The notes under the pieces are model-generated. The model ran no database searches, was not told the DNA's origin, and worked only from the letters and a program-made list of their open reading frames with translations. A program made the translations under genes and the position numbers. From positions 62,001 through 126,000 of the forward strand of contig NZ_JAAWWP010000003.1 in the NCBI RefSeq assembly GCF_012273655.1: a stretch of 64,000 bases of DNA. The letters run 5' to 3'. Source of the stretch: Streptomyces physcomitrii. GTDB taxonomy: Bacteria > Actinomycetota > Actinomycetes > Streptomycetales > Streptomycetaceae. Below, in pieces: positions 8,362 through 16,379 of the stretch. Every line of letters begins with the position of its first letter. Within the stretch, counting starts at the first letter, position 1.

Positions 8362-9182
8362 CGTGCTCCCTCCTTCCGTGCGCGGACCAGCGCGGCGGCG
8401 TAGCGCTCGCCGGGCAGGGTGGCGGTGTGCTCGACGGTGAACCCGGCGGCGGTGAGGTCCGCGGTGAGTTCGGCGAGCGGGACGACCCGGATGTACGAGT
8501 GACAGACGGTGCGCGGCACCCCGGGCCCGCCGTCGGGGCCGAGCACCACGGTGTAGCGCCCGGCGCGGTCGGGGGCGACGAGATCGTGCACCTGGTAGGA
8601 GCTGCCGGAGGCGCCCCGCACCTGGAGCGCCCGCTCGGCCAGGTCGCCCGCGTCCGCGCTGATCTGAGCGGTCGTCAGGACGAAGATGCCGCCGGGGGCG
8701 AGGTTCTGCCAGGTGCGCCGCAGCATCGCCTGCCGCCGCGCGCGGCCGAGCAGTGAGACCGAGGTGGTGCCGAGCACGGCGGCGCCGACCGGCTCGGGTG
8801 CCGCGTAGGTGGTGATGTCGCCCCGCACGGCGGTGCACCGGGCGGCCGCGGCGGCGGGCAGCAGGGCCAGGCGCTCGCGCAGCAGGGCGAGCATGGACTC
8901 GGACAGGTCCACGGCGAGCAGTTCGCGGCGCAGGCCGAGCAGCGGGAAGGTCAACCGGCCGGAGCCCGCGGCGAGTTCGAGGACGGTGCCGGTGGAGGCC
9001 CGCACCTCGCGCAGGATGTCCCGCACCTCGGAGGTGTCCCCCAGGGTGAAGTCGTGGTAGATCTCCGCCCCGCGCGGCTCGTACATGTCGCAGACCAGGG
9101 TGTCGGCGGGCAGCGCGGCCACCGCCCGGGCGGCGGCACTGCCGGCGAGCTGGGCGGGCAGCGCCTCGGCGGGGGCGCTCAT
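8358..9182 (-). CDS. mpaM: Daptide SAM-dependent N-methyltransferase
   Basis: The protein has 274 residues. The SAM motif I VLELAAGSGR is at 67-76, acidic motif II is AVDLSES, and a class I methyltransferase fold follows. The start at 9182 overlaps the stop of the RRE-protein gene. In daptide pathways this enzyme dimethylates the new C-terminal amine to give the dimethyl-propanediamine end. Assignment rests on fold and operon order beside the aminotransferase. Confidence 0.88.
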   Translation of the reverse strand: MSAPAEALPAQLAGSAAARAVAALPADTLVCDMYEPRGAEIYHDFTLGDTSEVRDILREVRASTGTVLELAAGSGRLTFPLLGLRRELLAVDLSESMLALLRERLALLPAAAAARCTAVRGDITTYAAPEPVGAAVLGTTSVSLLGRARRQAMLRRTWQNLAPGGIFVLTTAQISADAGDLAERALQVRGASGSSYQVHDLVAPDRAGRYTVVLGPDGGPGVPRTVCHSYIRVVPLAELTADLTAAGFTVEHTATLPGERYAAALVRARKEGAR

Positions 9183-10144
9183 ACGGCGGCCCCGGCGGGG
9201 GCGGATCCGCGGTCCAGGAAGCTGCGGGCCTGCGCCCAGGCCGTGCCGTCCTCGGCCTCCTCGGGCCGCACCAGGGCGCGTTCGAGGGTCAGCGCGGCCT
9301 CGGCGCCCGCCTGGAAGGTCCGCCCGCCGTCCGGCTCGTAGACGAAGAACTCCGCACCGGAGCGCAGCAGTACGGGCGCTCCCGGCAGCGCCAGGTCCGG
9401 GGCCTCGGGGCCGGTGTCCAGGTGGCTGTTGAAGCGCAGTCCGAAGCCGGAGACCTCGGCGCCCTCGTGGCCGCGGGCGCGCAGCGACTGGAGCGCCTGC
9501 ACCGCCGCGTGGAAGCGGCCGAGCCAGGGGCGCCCGGCCACCTCGCGCCGCAGCTCGGCGGCGACCGGCAGCTGCTCGGGGCCCAAGGCGCCGGTCTCCC
9601 CGGCGTGCCCGAGTGGCGTGCCCAGGGCGCCGGTTCGGGCCTCCCCCGCCCGGTCCAGGTAGAGCCGGAGGCCGGGGCCGTCCAGGGGCGCGGCGCCGCC
9701 GAGGGTGCGCACCTCCGCGAGCTGCACCGCCGGGTTGGTGAGCACCTCGGGCCAACTGCCCTCGTTCAGCGCGGAGTCGGCGTCCGCGAGGAAGGCCTCG
9801 GCGTCCTCGTCCTCGGTGATCCGCAGCGCGGTCGGGCCCAGCAGGGCGAGGAAGCCCGCGATGCTGTACGCCTGCACCTGGAGGAAGAAGTCCTCCCCGA
9901 ACTGCGCCTCGGCGCCCGCCTCCACGAGGGAACCCCGGTAGGGCACCACGGCGGCGGCACCCGGCGCCTCGGCCCCCGGCGGCGCGAACACCAGGCTCCC
10001 GGCGCCCACCAGGCCCTCGCCCAGGGCCCGGTGGAGCGCGGCCGCGTCCTCGGCGACCACGGTGGCCGCACCCTGCCCGCCGGGACGCAGCCCGAAGGCG
10101 CGGCCCGTGACCCAGGACATCAGATGCTGCTTATAGGGGTTCAT
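9179..10144 (-). CDS. mpaB: Daptide RiPP-recognition (RRE) accessory protein
   Basis: The protein has 321 residues. The ATG at 10144 shares one base with the preceding stop (TGATG). It has no catalytic motif. It resembles the daptide accessory protein whose C-terminal RRE domain binds the leader and presents the precursor to the oxidative decarboxylase; the segment from about residue 230 to the end would hold that wHTH-like domain. Identification comes from its size, the hydrophilic no-motif character and its place in the B-M-D-C-A order, so it is less certain than the enzymes. Confidence 0.78.
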   Translation of the reverse strand: MNPYKQHLMSWVTGRAFGLRPGGQGAATVVAEDAAALHRALGEGLVGAGSLVFAPPGAEAPGAAAVVPYRGSLVEAGAEAQFGEDFFLQVQAYSIAGFLALLGPTALRITEDEDAEAFLADADSALNEGSWPEVLTNPAVQLAEVRTLGGAAPLDGPGLRLYLDRAGEARTGALGTPLGHAGETGALGPEQLPVAAELRREVAGRPWLGRFHAAVQALQSLRARGHEGAEVSGFGLRFNSHLDTGPEAPDLALPGAPVLLRSGAEFFVYEPDGGRTFQAGAEAALTLERALVRPEEAEDGTAWAQARSFLDRGSAPAGAAV

Positions 10145-11109
10145 CAGGCGCTCGCCTTCTCGAAGTGCCGCAGGATCGCGGCGAGTTCGCGTACGGCGAC
10201 CTCCGGGCCGTACACCGCGGAGACGCCGGTGACGTTGAGGACCACCTCGTCGGCTCCGGCGTCCCGGTAGGCGAGGAGCTTCTCGGTCAGCTCCTCCTCG
10301 CCGCCGTAGAGGAAGCCGTCGTGGGCGACCAGCTCCCGGGCGTCGAGCGCCGGGTCGCCGGTGATCTCCAGGCCGCCGGCGCGCAGCATGCTCTGGTAGT
10401 GCGGCAGCGAGAGGTGCGGCTTGTTGCTGGCGAGCGCGAGCCGCACCGGGTCGCGGTCCCCGGCGGCCAGCGCCACCGGGACGATCGCCACGACCCGGGG
10501 CGCGGGGCGCTCGGCCCGGGCCGCGCCCTCCGCGAGCGCGGGGGCCAGCGTCCCGGCGAGGTAGGGCGCCGGGGTCAGCCAGGTGATCGCCGCGTCGGCG
10601 ACCTCCCCGGCGACCTTCGCGGCGCCCTTGCGCAGCACCCCGAGGCCGACCTCCACCGGCGGCGAGGGGTAGGGCTGGAGCTGCCCGTGCACCTCGAAGT
10701 GGTCCCCCGAGAAGTCGAGCACCTCGCCGTCCAGCAGCCTGCGTACGGCACCGAGGTACTCGCGGCAGGCGCCCAGCTGGCTGGCGTACTCCCTGCCGAG
10801 CACCGAGCGCTGGAGTTGCAGCGCCCCCGGCCCGAACCCGGCGACGACCGGCTGCCCGGTGGTCAGCGCGAGGGACCGGGCCTGCACGGCGGCGTCGTAG
10901 GGGTGCCGGAAGGGCATCAGGGAGACGCCGAAGCCGACCGGGAAGCGGAAGCCCGCGCCCGCGAGGTAGCTGTAGACATGGTGACCCTCGGTGAGCAGTC
11001 CCTGCCCCTGCCACAGCCGGGCGGCGGAGGACCAGGACACCAACCCGGCGAAGGGCAGCGCCTGTTCGGGCCGTTTCGGAACGAACGGCAGCATCACCGA
11101 AGTCTTCAT
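10144..11109 (-). CDS. Luciferase-like flavin/F420-dependent oxidoreductase, first gene of RiPP operon
   Basis: The protein has 321 residues. The start at 11109 has AGGA about 14 bases upstream. It is a TIM-barrel of the bacterial-luciferase-like family (N-terminal MKTSVMLPFVPKRPEQAL, then GVSLMPFRHPYDAA and GFGPGALQLQRSVLG). Members use FMN or F420. In lanthipeptide clusters, an F420H2-dependent member (LanJC type, known from lexapeptide) reduces dehydroamino acids to D-Ala or D-Abu. Beside LanKC and Cys-free precursors that role is attractive. Oxidation of the peptide is an alternative. It is coupled to the RRE-protein gene by a one-base overlap. Confidence 0.82.
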   Translation of the reverse strand: MKTSVMLPFVPKRPEQALPFAGLVSWSSAARLWQGQGLLTEGHHVYSYLAGAGFRFPVGFGVSLMPFRHPYDAAVQARSLALTTGQPVVAGFGPGALQLQRSVLGREYASQLGACREYLGAVRRLLDGEVLDFSGDHFEVHGQLQPYPSPPVEVGLGVLRKGAAKVAGEVADAAITWLTPAPYLAGTLAPALAEGAARAERPAPRVVAIVPVALAAGDRDPVRLALASNKPHLSLPHYQSMLRAGGLEITGDPALDARELVAHDGFLYGGEEELTEKLLAYRDAGADEVVLNVTGVSAVYGPEVAVRELAAILRHFEKASA

Positions 11110-12150
11110 GAACCCGATTTCCTGGAGCAGGCCCGAAAGGGCTCGACGGACACCAATTCCCTTTGCACAGAAGGCTGTTGAAGCATGCGGAGCACAACAG
11201 CACCCACGGAGAAACAGCGCGGAAAGGCAGCACCGGAAAAGGCAGCTCCCCGGCATGCCGAAGGAACTCCCCTCAGGGAAACCACCACAGAGAAAACCAC
11301 CGCGGCAAAGGGCGGCACGGAGAGGGCGCAGCGTCAGCGGTCCACCGGGGAGACCGGTATTCCCGAACACCGGGGAAAGCCCCCGGCGGACGGCCGAACC
11401 GCCCTGCGGTCCACCCTCAACTCCCGTACCCCACAGCGGACTTGGCACCGCGAGGACCCGGCATCAGCCGTGGTCCGCCCGGTGGGCCGGCCCACTGGCC
11501 CCACCTTGCGGCACTAGGCCCAGGTGCGGCTCTGCCAGGGCATACATCGACGACGACGGCATCGGTCACCAGCACTCACGAGATCCCCCACACACGACTT
11601 GCCAGGCTCCCGAGGGAGCATCCGATCGGCAGCGCGGCCACGGGCAGGAATTCCCCCTGCGCACACGGCGCACCATCCGAAGCTCCGACTTTCCGCGGTC
11701 ATTCGGAAGTCGAGCACGATCACCGGAAAAAATCGGCGATCCCACGCCGCCCCCTCCGCGGGGATCCGGCGCGACGCACAAAACTTCTCACACGGGAACG
11801 CAGGATTCAATTTTCCGGAGAGAGAGTGACGCAGGTCACTCGTTCTCGCTCAACCCACACGGAACAGCAGGTCGGATCGATTGCACTGCGTAGTGCATTA
11901 CTCACGCTTTACCCGCGTGACGATCGCCAAGTCCCCGCCAGGGAGACGGACTTCGAGGGAAGAGGGCCCTCAACTCATTCCGGTTCCGCGGCGCGGATTT
12001 CGGTTTCGGAATTCTTCTCGCGGTCCCCTACCACCGGCATCTCTCACCGAAGGTGATGCTTCCGGCGAGTACGGTCAGTGACCGTGGCGGCCTGGCACGG
12101 GAGTTGGGGCCTCGGGGACGGGGCACATGCCGTCCTGTCCCGCCGTCGTC

Positions 12151-12240
12151 GCCTCGCTTCCCGCCGCGTCGCTTCCCGCCGCGTCACGTCCTGCCGCGTC
12201 ACGTCCTGCCGCGTCACGTCCTGCCGCGCCGCGTCGTGTC
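12151..12240. repeat. Six tandem 15-bp repeats
   Basis: Units begin at 12151, 12166, 12181, 12196, 12211 and 12226. Three central units are identical (gcgtcacgtcctgcc); the outer ones differ at a few positions. They lie outside any credible gene, in the gap between the RiPP operon and the helicase. Confidence 0.85.
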
Positions 12241-12293
12241 CCGTAGAACCGCGCGTACAGATGGTGCAGACGGACGTACGGACGCGGGCGCGC

Positions 12294-12345
12294 GAGGACG
12301 CGGCAAGGCGGGACCGGACGAGGACGCGGCAAGGCGGGACCGGAC
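12294..12345. repeat. Perfect 26-bp tandem duplication
   Basis: Bases 12294-12319 and 12320-12345 are identical. They immediately precede the terminator hairpin downstream of the helicase gene and have no coding content that I can see. Confidence 0.85.
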
Positions 12346-12356
12346 GGGGACGCGAA

Positions 12357-12406
12357 CGGGCGGGGCCCGGTGCCAGGAGGTTGGTCCTGGCACCGGGCCC
12401 CGCCCG
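12357..12406. terminator. Strong bidirectional hairpin terminator
   Basis: Arms at 12357-12378 and 12385-12406 are exact complements, giving a 22-bp stem with a 6-base loop. It lies 126 bases after the end of the DEAD-box helicase gene (minus strand) and separates it from the RiPP control region. There is no T-run, as is usual for Streptomyces terminators. Confidence 0.85.
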
Positions 12407-12531
12407 TGCTGTGCTGCTCTGCTGTGTGCTCCGCGCTGCTGCGGTGCTGTGCTGTGCGCCGCCCCGCCCCTGAGGACCCCGGAGGGTCTCAGCGGCGGCT
12501 GCGGCTGCGGCCGTCGCCGCGGCTCACGTCC

Positions 12532-14820
12532 TCAGCTGCCGTTGCGCTTCCAGCGCGGCTTGTCCTCGCGGCGGCCGAAGGAGGACGTCGAGGAGGAGGG
12601 GGCGTTGCCGCCCCGGTGGTCGTCACGGCGGCCGAAGGGGCGGTCGTGGCCGCCGGAGCGGTGGCCGCCCGCGGGGCGGTCGTCGCGGCGGTCGCGGTTG
12701 TACGGGCGGTCCCCGGCGCGGTGGCCGCCGCGGTCGTCCCGGCGGAAGCCGCCACGGTCGCCACCGCGGTCACGGTTGAAGCCACCCCGCTCGTCGTCCC
12801 GGCGGAACCCGCCACGGTCACCGTCACGACGGTCGTCCCGGCGGAAGCCGCCGCGGTCGTTGCCGCGGTCGCGGTTGAAGCCGCCCCGGTCACCGCGGTC
12901 GCGGTCCTCGCGGCGGTCGAAGGAGCGGCCGCCCCGGTCGTCACGGCGGTCGTCCCGGCGGAAGCCACCGCGGTCGTCCCGGCGGTCGTCGCGACGGAAG
13001 CCGCCACGGTCGTTGCCGCGGTCGTTGCCGCGGTCACGGTTGAAGCCACCCCGGTCGTTGTCCCGGCGGAACCCGCCACGGTCACCGTCACGACGGTCAT
13101 CGCGGCGGAAGCCACCACGGTCGCCACCGCGGTCGCGGTTGAAGCCACCACGGTCACCGTCCCGGCGGTCGTCCCGGCGGAAGCCGCCGCGGTCGTCGCG
13201 ACGGTCGTCCCGGCGGTCGTAGGAGGAGCGCTCCTCGCGGACCGTGCGCGCGGCGGGCCGCTCGGCCTCCGCGGAACGGTCCACGGCCTCGGCGGCGGGC
13301 TGCTCCGGCACCGACACGGCGGCCTCGGCCACCGCGCCCTCGGTGCTCTCGGCACCCTCCGGCCGCGCCGCGACGGCCACGGCCTCGGCCGGGTCCTCGC
13401 CGCGCTCGCGGGCCGCCCGGACGGTCAACCGGTCGGCCTCCTCGCGGAGTTCGGCGGCGCGGCGCTGGGCGCGCTCCAGCTCACGGGTCAGCTCGGCGAC
13501 CTCGCGCTCGGCCTGCTTGGCGGAGTTGCCCGCGGCCTCGGCCTGCACCTCGGTCATCGAACGGGCGCCGGTGATCTCGGCGACCTCCGGGTCGAAGACC
13601 CCGCCGCCGCCGACGATGTGGCGCGAGGCGTCCACGCCCGCGTCCTCCATCAGCCGGAAGATCTGGCGGCGCTGGTGCGGCAGCGAGAGCGAGACGACGG
13701 TGCCCGAGCGCCCCGCGCGGGCCGTACGGCCGGAGCGGTGCAGATAGTCCTTGTGGTCACCGGCGGGGTCGACGTTGAGCACCAGGTCGATGCCGTCGAC
13801 GTGGATGCCGCGGGCGGCGACGTCGGTCGCGACGAGCGCGTTGACGTAGCCGTCCTTGAAGTCGGCGAGGGTGCGGGTGCGCGCGCCCTGGGTCATGCCG
13901 CCGTGCAGCGCGTCGGCCTTCACCCCGGCGTCGCGCAGCTGCTCGGCGATGCGGTCGGCGCCCAGCTGGGTGCGGACGAAGATGATGGTGCGGCCCTTGC
14001 GGGCGGCGATCGCGGCGGTCACCGGCGCCTTGTCGCGCGGCTTCACCACCAGGATGTGGTGGGTCATCGTGGTGACGGCGCCCTGGGCGGCGTCCACCTC
14101 GTGCGTGACCGGGCTGTTCAGGTAGCGCTTGACCAGGGTGGAGATCTCGTTCTCCATGGTCGCGGAGAACAGCATGCGCTGGCCGCCGCCGGGGATCTGG
14201 TCGAGCAGCTCGGTGACCTCGGGCAGGAAGCCCAGGTCGGACATCTGGTCGGCCTCGTCGAGGACGGCGACCTGGACCTGCTCCAGGGAGCAGGCGCCGC
14301 GGTTGATGATGTCGCGCAGCCGGCCCGGGGTGGCGACCAGGATGTCGACGCCGCGCTCCAGGGCGTAGATCTGGTTGCCCATCGAGGTGCCGCCGCAGAC
14401 GACCTTCATCTTCAGGCCCAGTACGTCGCCGTAGGGCTGGAGGGCGTCGGCGACCTGCATGGCCAGCTCGCGGGTCGGGGTGAGGATCAGTCCGCGCGGG
14501 CGCTTCTTCTCGGTGTAGCCGCCGGACAGGGTGGCGAGCAGCGGCAGGCCGAAGGAGAGGGTCTTGCCGGAGCCGGTGCGGCCGCGGCCGAGGATGTCCT
14601 TGCCGGCCAGGGCGTCCGGGATGGTGGCGGCCTGGATCGGGAACGGGACGGTCACACCGTTCTGCGCGAGCTTGCGCACCACGCCCTCGGGAAGACCGAG
14701 GTCGGCGAAGGTGGTCTCGGGCGCGGCGGCCTCGGCGGCCTCCACCGTCTCGAGCGCCTCGACCGCTTCGGCCTCGACGGACTCGGGCACGACGATGTGG
14801 TCAGTACTGGAAACAGACAT
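12532..14820 (-). CDS. DEAD-box ATP-dependent RNA helicase with long RGG-like tail
   Basis: The protein has 762 residues. I chose ATG 14820 (MSVSSTDH), as in Streptomyces homologues. The helicase core has Q-motif context near 60, motif I GRTGSGKT at 80-87, PTRELA near 115, DEAD at 188-191, SAT in FSATM and HRSGRTARAG near 380. A coiled-coil-like acidic segment follows. Then comes a ~190-residue tail of Asp/Arg/Gly repeats (GGFRRDDRRDGDRGG type), expected to bind RNA without sequence specificity and possibly drive condensate formation. Such helicases unwind structured RNA in ribosome assembly, mRNA decay and cold adaptation. It is a single-gene unit ending at the hairpin 12357-12406. Confidence 0.95.
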   Translation of the reverse strand: MSVSSTDHIVVPESVEAEAVEALETVEAAEAAAPETTFADLGLPEGVVRKLAQNGVTVPFPIQAATIPDALAGKDILGRGRTGSGKTLSFGLPLLATLSGGYTEKKRPRGLILTPTRELAMQVADALQPYGDVLGLKMKVVCGGTSMGNQIYALERGVDILVATPGRLRDIINRGACSLEQVQVAVLDEADQMSDLGFLPEVTELLDQIPGGGQRMLFSATMENEISTLVKRYLNSPVTHEVDAAQGAVTTMTHHILVVKPRDKAPVTAAIAARKGRTIIFVRTQLGADRIAEQLRDAGVKADALHGGMTQGARTRTLADFKDGYVNALVATDVAARGIHVDGIDLVLNVDPAGDHKDYLHRSGRTARAGRSGTVVSLSLPHQRRQIFRLMEDAGVDASRHIVGGGGVFDPEVAEITGARSMTEVQAEAAGNSAKQAEREVAELTRELERAQRRAAELREEADRLTVRAARERGEDPAEAVAVAARPEGAESTEGAVAEAAVSVPEQPAAEAVDRSAEAERPAARTVREERSSYDRRDDRRDDRGGFRRDDRRDGDRGGFNRDRGGDRGGFRRDDRRDGDRGGFRRDNDRGGFNRDRGNDRGNDRGGFRRDDRRDDRGGFRRDDRRDDRGGRSFDRREDRDRGDRGGFNRDRGNDRGGFRRDDRRDGDRGGFRRDDERGGFNRDRGGDRGGFRRDDRGGHRAGDRPYNRDRRDDRPAGGHRSGGHDRPFGRRDDHRGGNAPSSSTSSFGRREDKPRWKRNGS
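12690..13230. repeat. Imperfect tandem repeats coding the helicase RGG-like tail
   Basis: Many near-identical copies of 20-40-bp units encode GGF(R/N)RD and DRRDDR/GDRGG modules on the minus strand. Similarity between copies is high at DNA level, so copy number is likely to vary among strains. Confidence 0.85.
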
Positions 14821-15165
14821 GCGAAATGCGAAACCTTCCGGAGTCTCGGCACGCGCGCCCAAAACTCCGTGTTCTCGCAATCGACCGCCTCAATGCGGTC
14901 CAGCCACGGCTAGGGGGAGTACGCGCCACACGCGGCGCGCTTCGTGTCCTCGTACGGTGAGGAGTGCGCCGGGCACAGGGGATCAAACGATCTACCACCA
15001 TACGCACCCCCTCCCCCGAGGAGCAAACCGGCTGGTGAGCGCCGCGACGAGGGCCCTGGACACCCTCCGACCGCAACGGAAAGAGGCCTCCCGGAGCGCC
15101 CCTTGGCCGGGGCGGAACGAGGCCCCCGGGACGTTCCCCGACCCGAGCGGAATCCGTGACCCGGC
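14821..15165. other. Intergenic region upstream of DEAD-box helicase
   Basis: No gene is apparent. It must carry the helicase promoter and 5' leader (minus strand) and the 3' end of the lipoprotein transcript. A long 5' leader would fit the cold-shock-type control known for some DEAD-box genes, but no specific element was recognised. Confidence 0.4.
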
Positions 15166-15690
15166 TCACCCCGCCGGCACCGGCGACTCCGTACCCGGCG
15201 GCTCCCCGCTCGGGTCCGGCGAGGGCTCGGTGGGCGGCGGTGTCGTACCGCCCGGCGACTCGGGTCCCGGCCCCGGTCCGGGCGCCTGCCCGCCCGAACT
15301 CCCGCCCTGGCCACCGCCGTTGCCGCCGCCGGGCCGGCCCGCGGAGCCGCCGGAGCCCCCGCCCGGGCGGTCCGTGGCCCCGTCGCCGTCCGGCTCGGCG
15401 GCGGTCGGCGAGGCCCCGTCCTCCGCCGCGTCCCCGGAGGCGCCGGGGCTCGGCCTGCCGAGCCCGCCGTGGCGGCCGTCCCCGCCCCGCCGGTCCCGGT
15501 CGCCCTCGCCCCCGACCGTGTCCCCCGCGTCCACCCCGGCGACGGCGCCGCCCTGTCCGTCCGGCACCGCGGGGCGGTCCTCGCCGCCCCCGCCGACTTT
15601 CACGCAGCCCGCGGCGGCGAGCACGGTCAGCGCGGCCGCGGTCAGCCGTACGGGGTGGGGCAACCGGAAGGTCAGGGGCAAGGGGCGCAC
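15166..15690 (-). CDS. Putative lipoprotein with disordered Gly/Pro-rich body
   Basis: The protein has 174 residues. The GTG at 15690 is preceded by GGAGG with an 8-base gap. A signal peptide (LTAAALTVLAAAGC) ends in a Cys that would be lipidated after export. The rest is low-complexity Gly, Pro, Asp and Ser, ending in a PPPTEPSPDPSGEPPG-type tail, with no globular domain. Likely a surface-anchored linker-like protein; function unknown. GC at third positions is high, consistent with real coding. Confidence 0.7.
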   Translation of the reverse strand: MRPLPLTFRLPHPVRLTAAALTVLAAAGCVKVGGGGEDRPAVPDGQGGAVAGVDAGDTVGGEGDRDRRGGDGRHGGLGRPSPGASGDAAEDGASPTAAEPDGDGATDRPGGGSGGSAGRPGGGNGGGQGGSSGGQAPGPGPGPESPGGTTPPPTEPSPDPSGEPPGTESPVPAG

Positions 15691-15911
15691 GGCGGCCACC
15701 TCCGGGAGACGGGGACACGGGAAGGTTCCGGCCCTGCCCAACTCACTTGGCGCACAAGAGGACACGCACCGCGCACACACCGGCGCACACGCCCCCGCGC
15801 CCGCCCCGTAGCACCCGCCGGAGCGCCACGGGGCGCGAGGACGGCGGCCCGCCGCGCGGATTCCCGCGCCCGGACGGCCCCGTACCGCTCGGCGTCCCGG
15901 ACAATGGCGGT

Positions 15912-16262
15912 GTGCTGGAGATGACACGCGACGCCTTCGAAGAGCTGGTGGCCCAGGCCCTGGACCGGATCCCGCCCGAGCTGACCCGGGTCATGGACAA
16001 CGTGGCCGTCTTCGTGGAGGACGAACCCGCCGCCGAGGACCCCGAACTCCTCGGCCTCTACGAGGGCACCCCGCTGACCGAGCGCGGCGAGTGGTACGCC
16101 GGGGTCCTGCCCGACCGCATCTCCCTCTACATGGGCCCGACGCTGCGCTACTGCGCGACCGCCGAGGAGGTCGTGGAGGAGGTCGCCGTGACCGTCGTCC
16201 ACGAGATCGCCCACCACTTCGGCATCGAGGACGACCGCCTGCACGAACTCGGCTGGGGCTGA
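15912..16262 (+). CDS. Minimal zinc metallopeptidase family protein (DUF1025-like zincin)
   Basis: The protein has 116 residues, the usual length of this small family. The GTG at 15912 gives the conserved N-terminus MLEMTRDAFEELV; ATG 15921 is the alternative. The zinc motif HEIAHHFG starts at residue 97, with a further His/Asp patch (DDRLHELG) at the C-terminus. It has no signal peptide, so it is cytosolic. Substrate unknown. The family is conserved in actinobacteria, often as a single gene. Confidence 0.88.
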   Translation: MLEMTRDAFEELVAQALDRIPPELTRVMDNVAVFVEDEPAAEDPELLGLYEGTPLTERGEWYAGVLPDRISLYMGPTLRYCATAEEVVEEVAVTVVHEIAHHFGIEDDRLHELGWG

Positions 16263-16379
16263 CCGCTCCCGCGCCTGGGCGGCGGCACACACCCCCGCAC
16301 ACACCCGTGCGCCGCCGCGCGCTCCGGCGCACCCCCTTGGCCCCGCATACCCCGGCCCCCGTACGGGCATATCGGATGA

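Larger units (their letters stand above)
11110..12356. other. Gene-free control region upstream of the RiPP operon
   Basis: About 1.25 kb without a convincing gene. Open frames here have mixed third positions (for example about 73 percent G/C in the frame 11185-11517), well below neighbouring genes. The stretch 11550-12050 is less GC-rich than its surroundings. A short dyad, TGCACT (11882-11887) and AGTGCA (11892-11897), could be an operator. Most likely it holds the operon promoter and its control sites; I could not place a promoter with confidence. Confidence 0.5.

Noticed and set aside
11185..11517. 110-codon plus-strand frame divergent from the oxidoreductase gene
   Set aside because: Third-position G/C is about 73 percent, far below neighbours; low-complexity Thr/Pro/Arg protein with no family.
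12151..12240. Repeat array considered as CRISPR
   Set aside because: Units are 15 bp and directly adjoining without spacers, and there are no cas genes.
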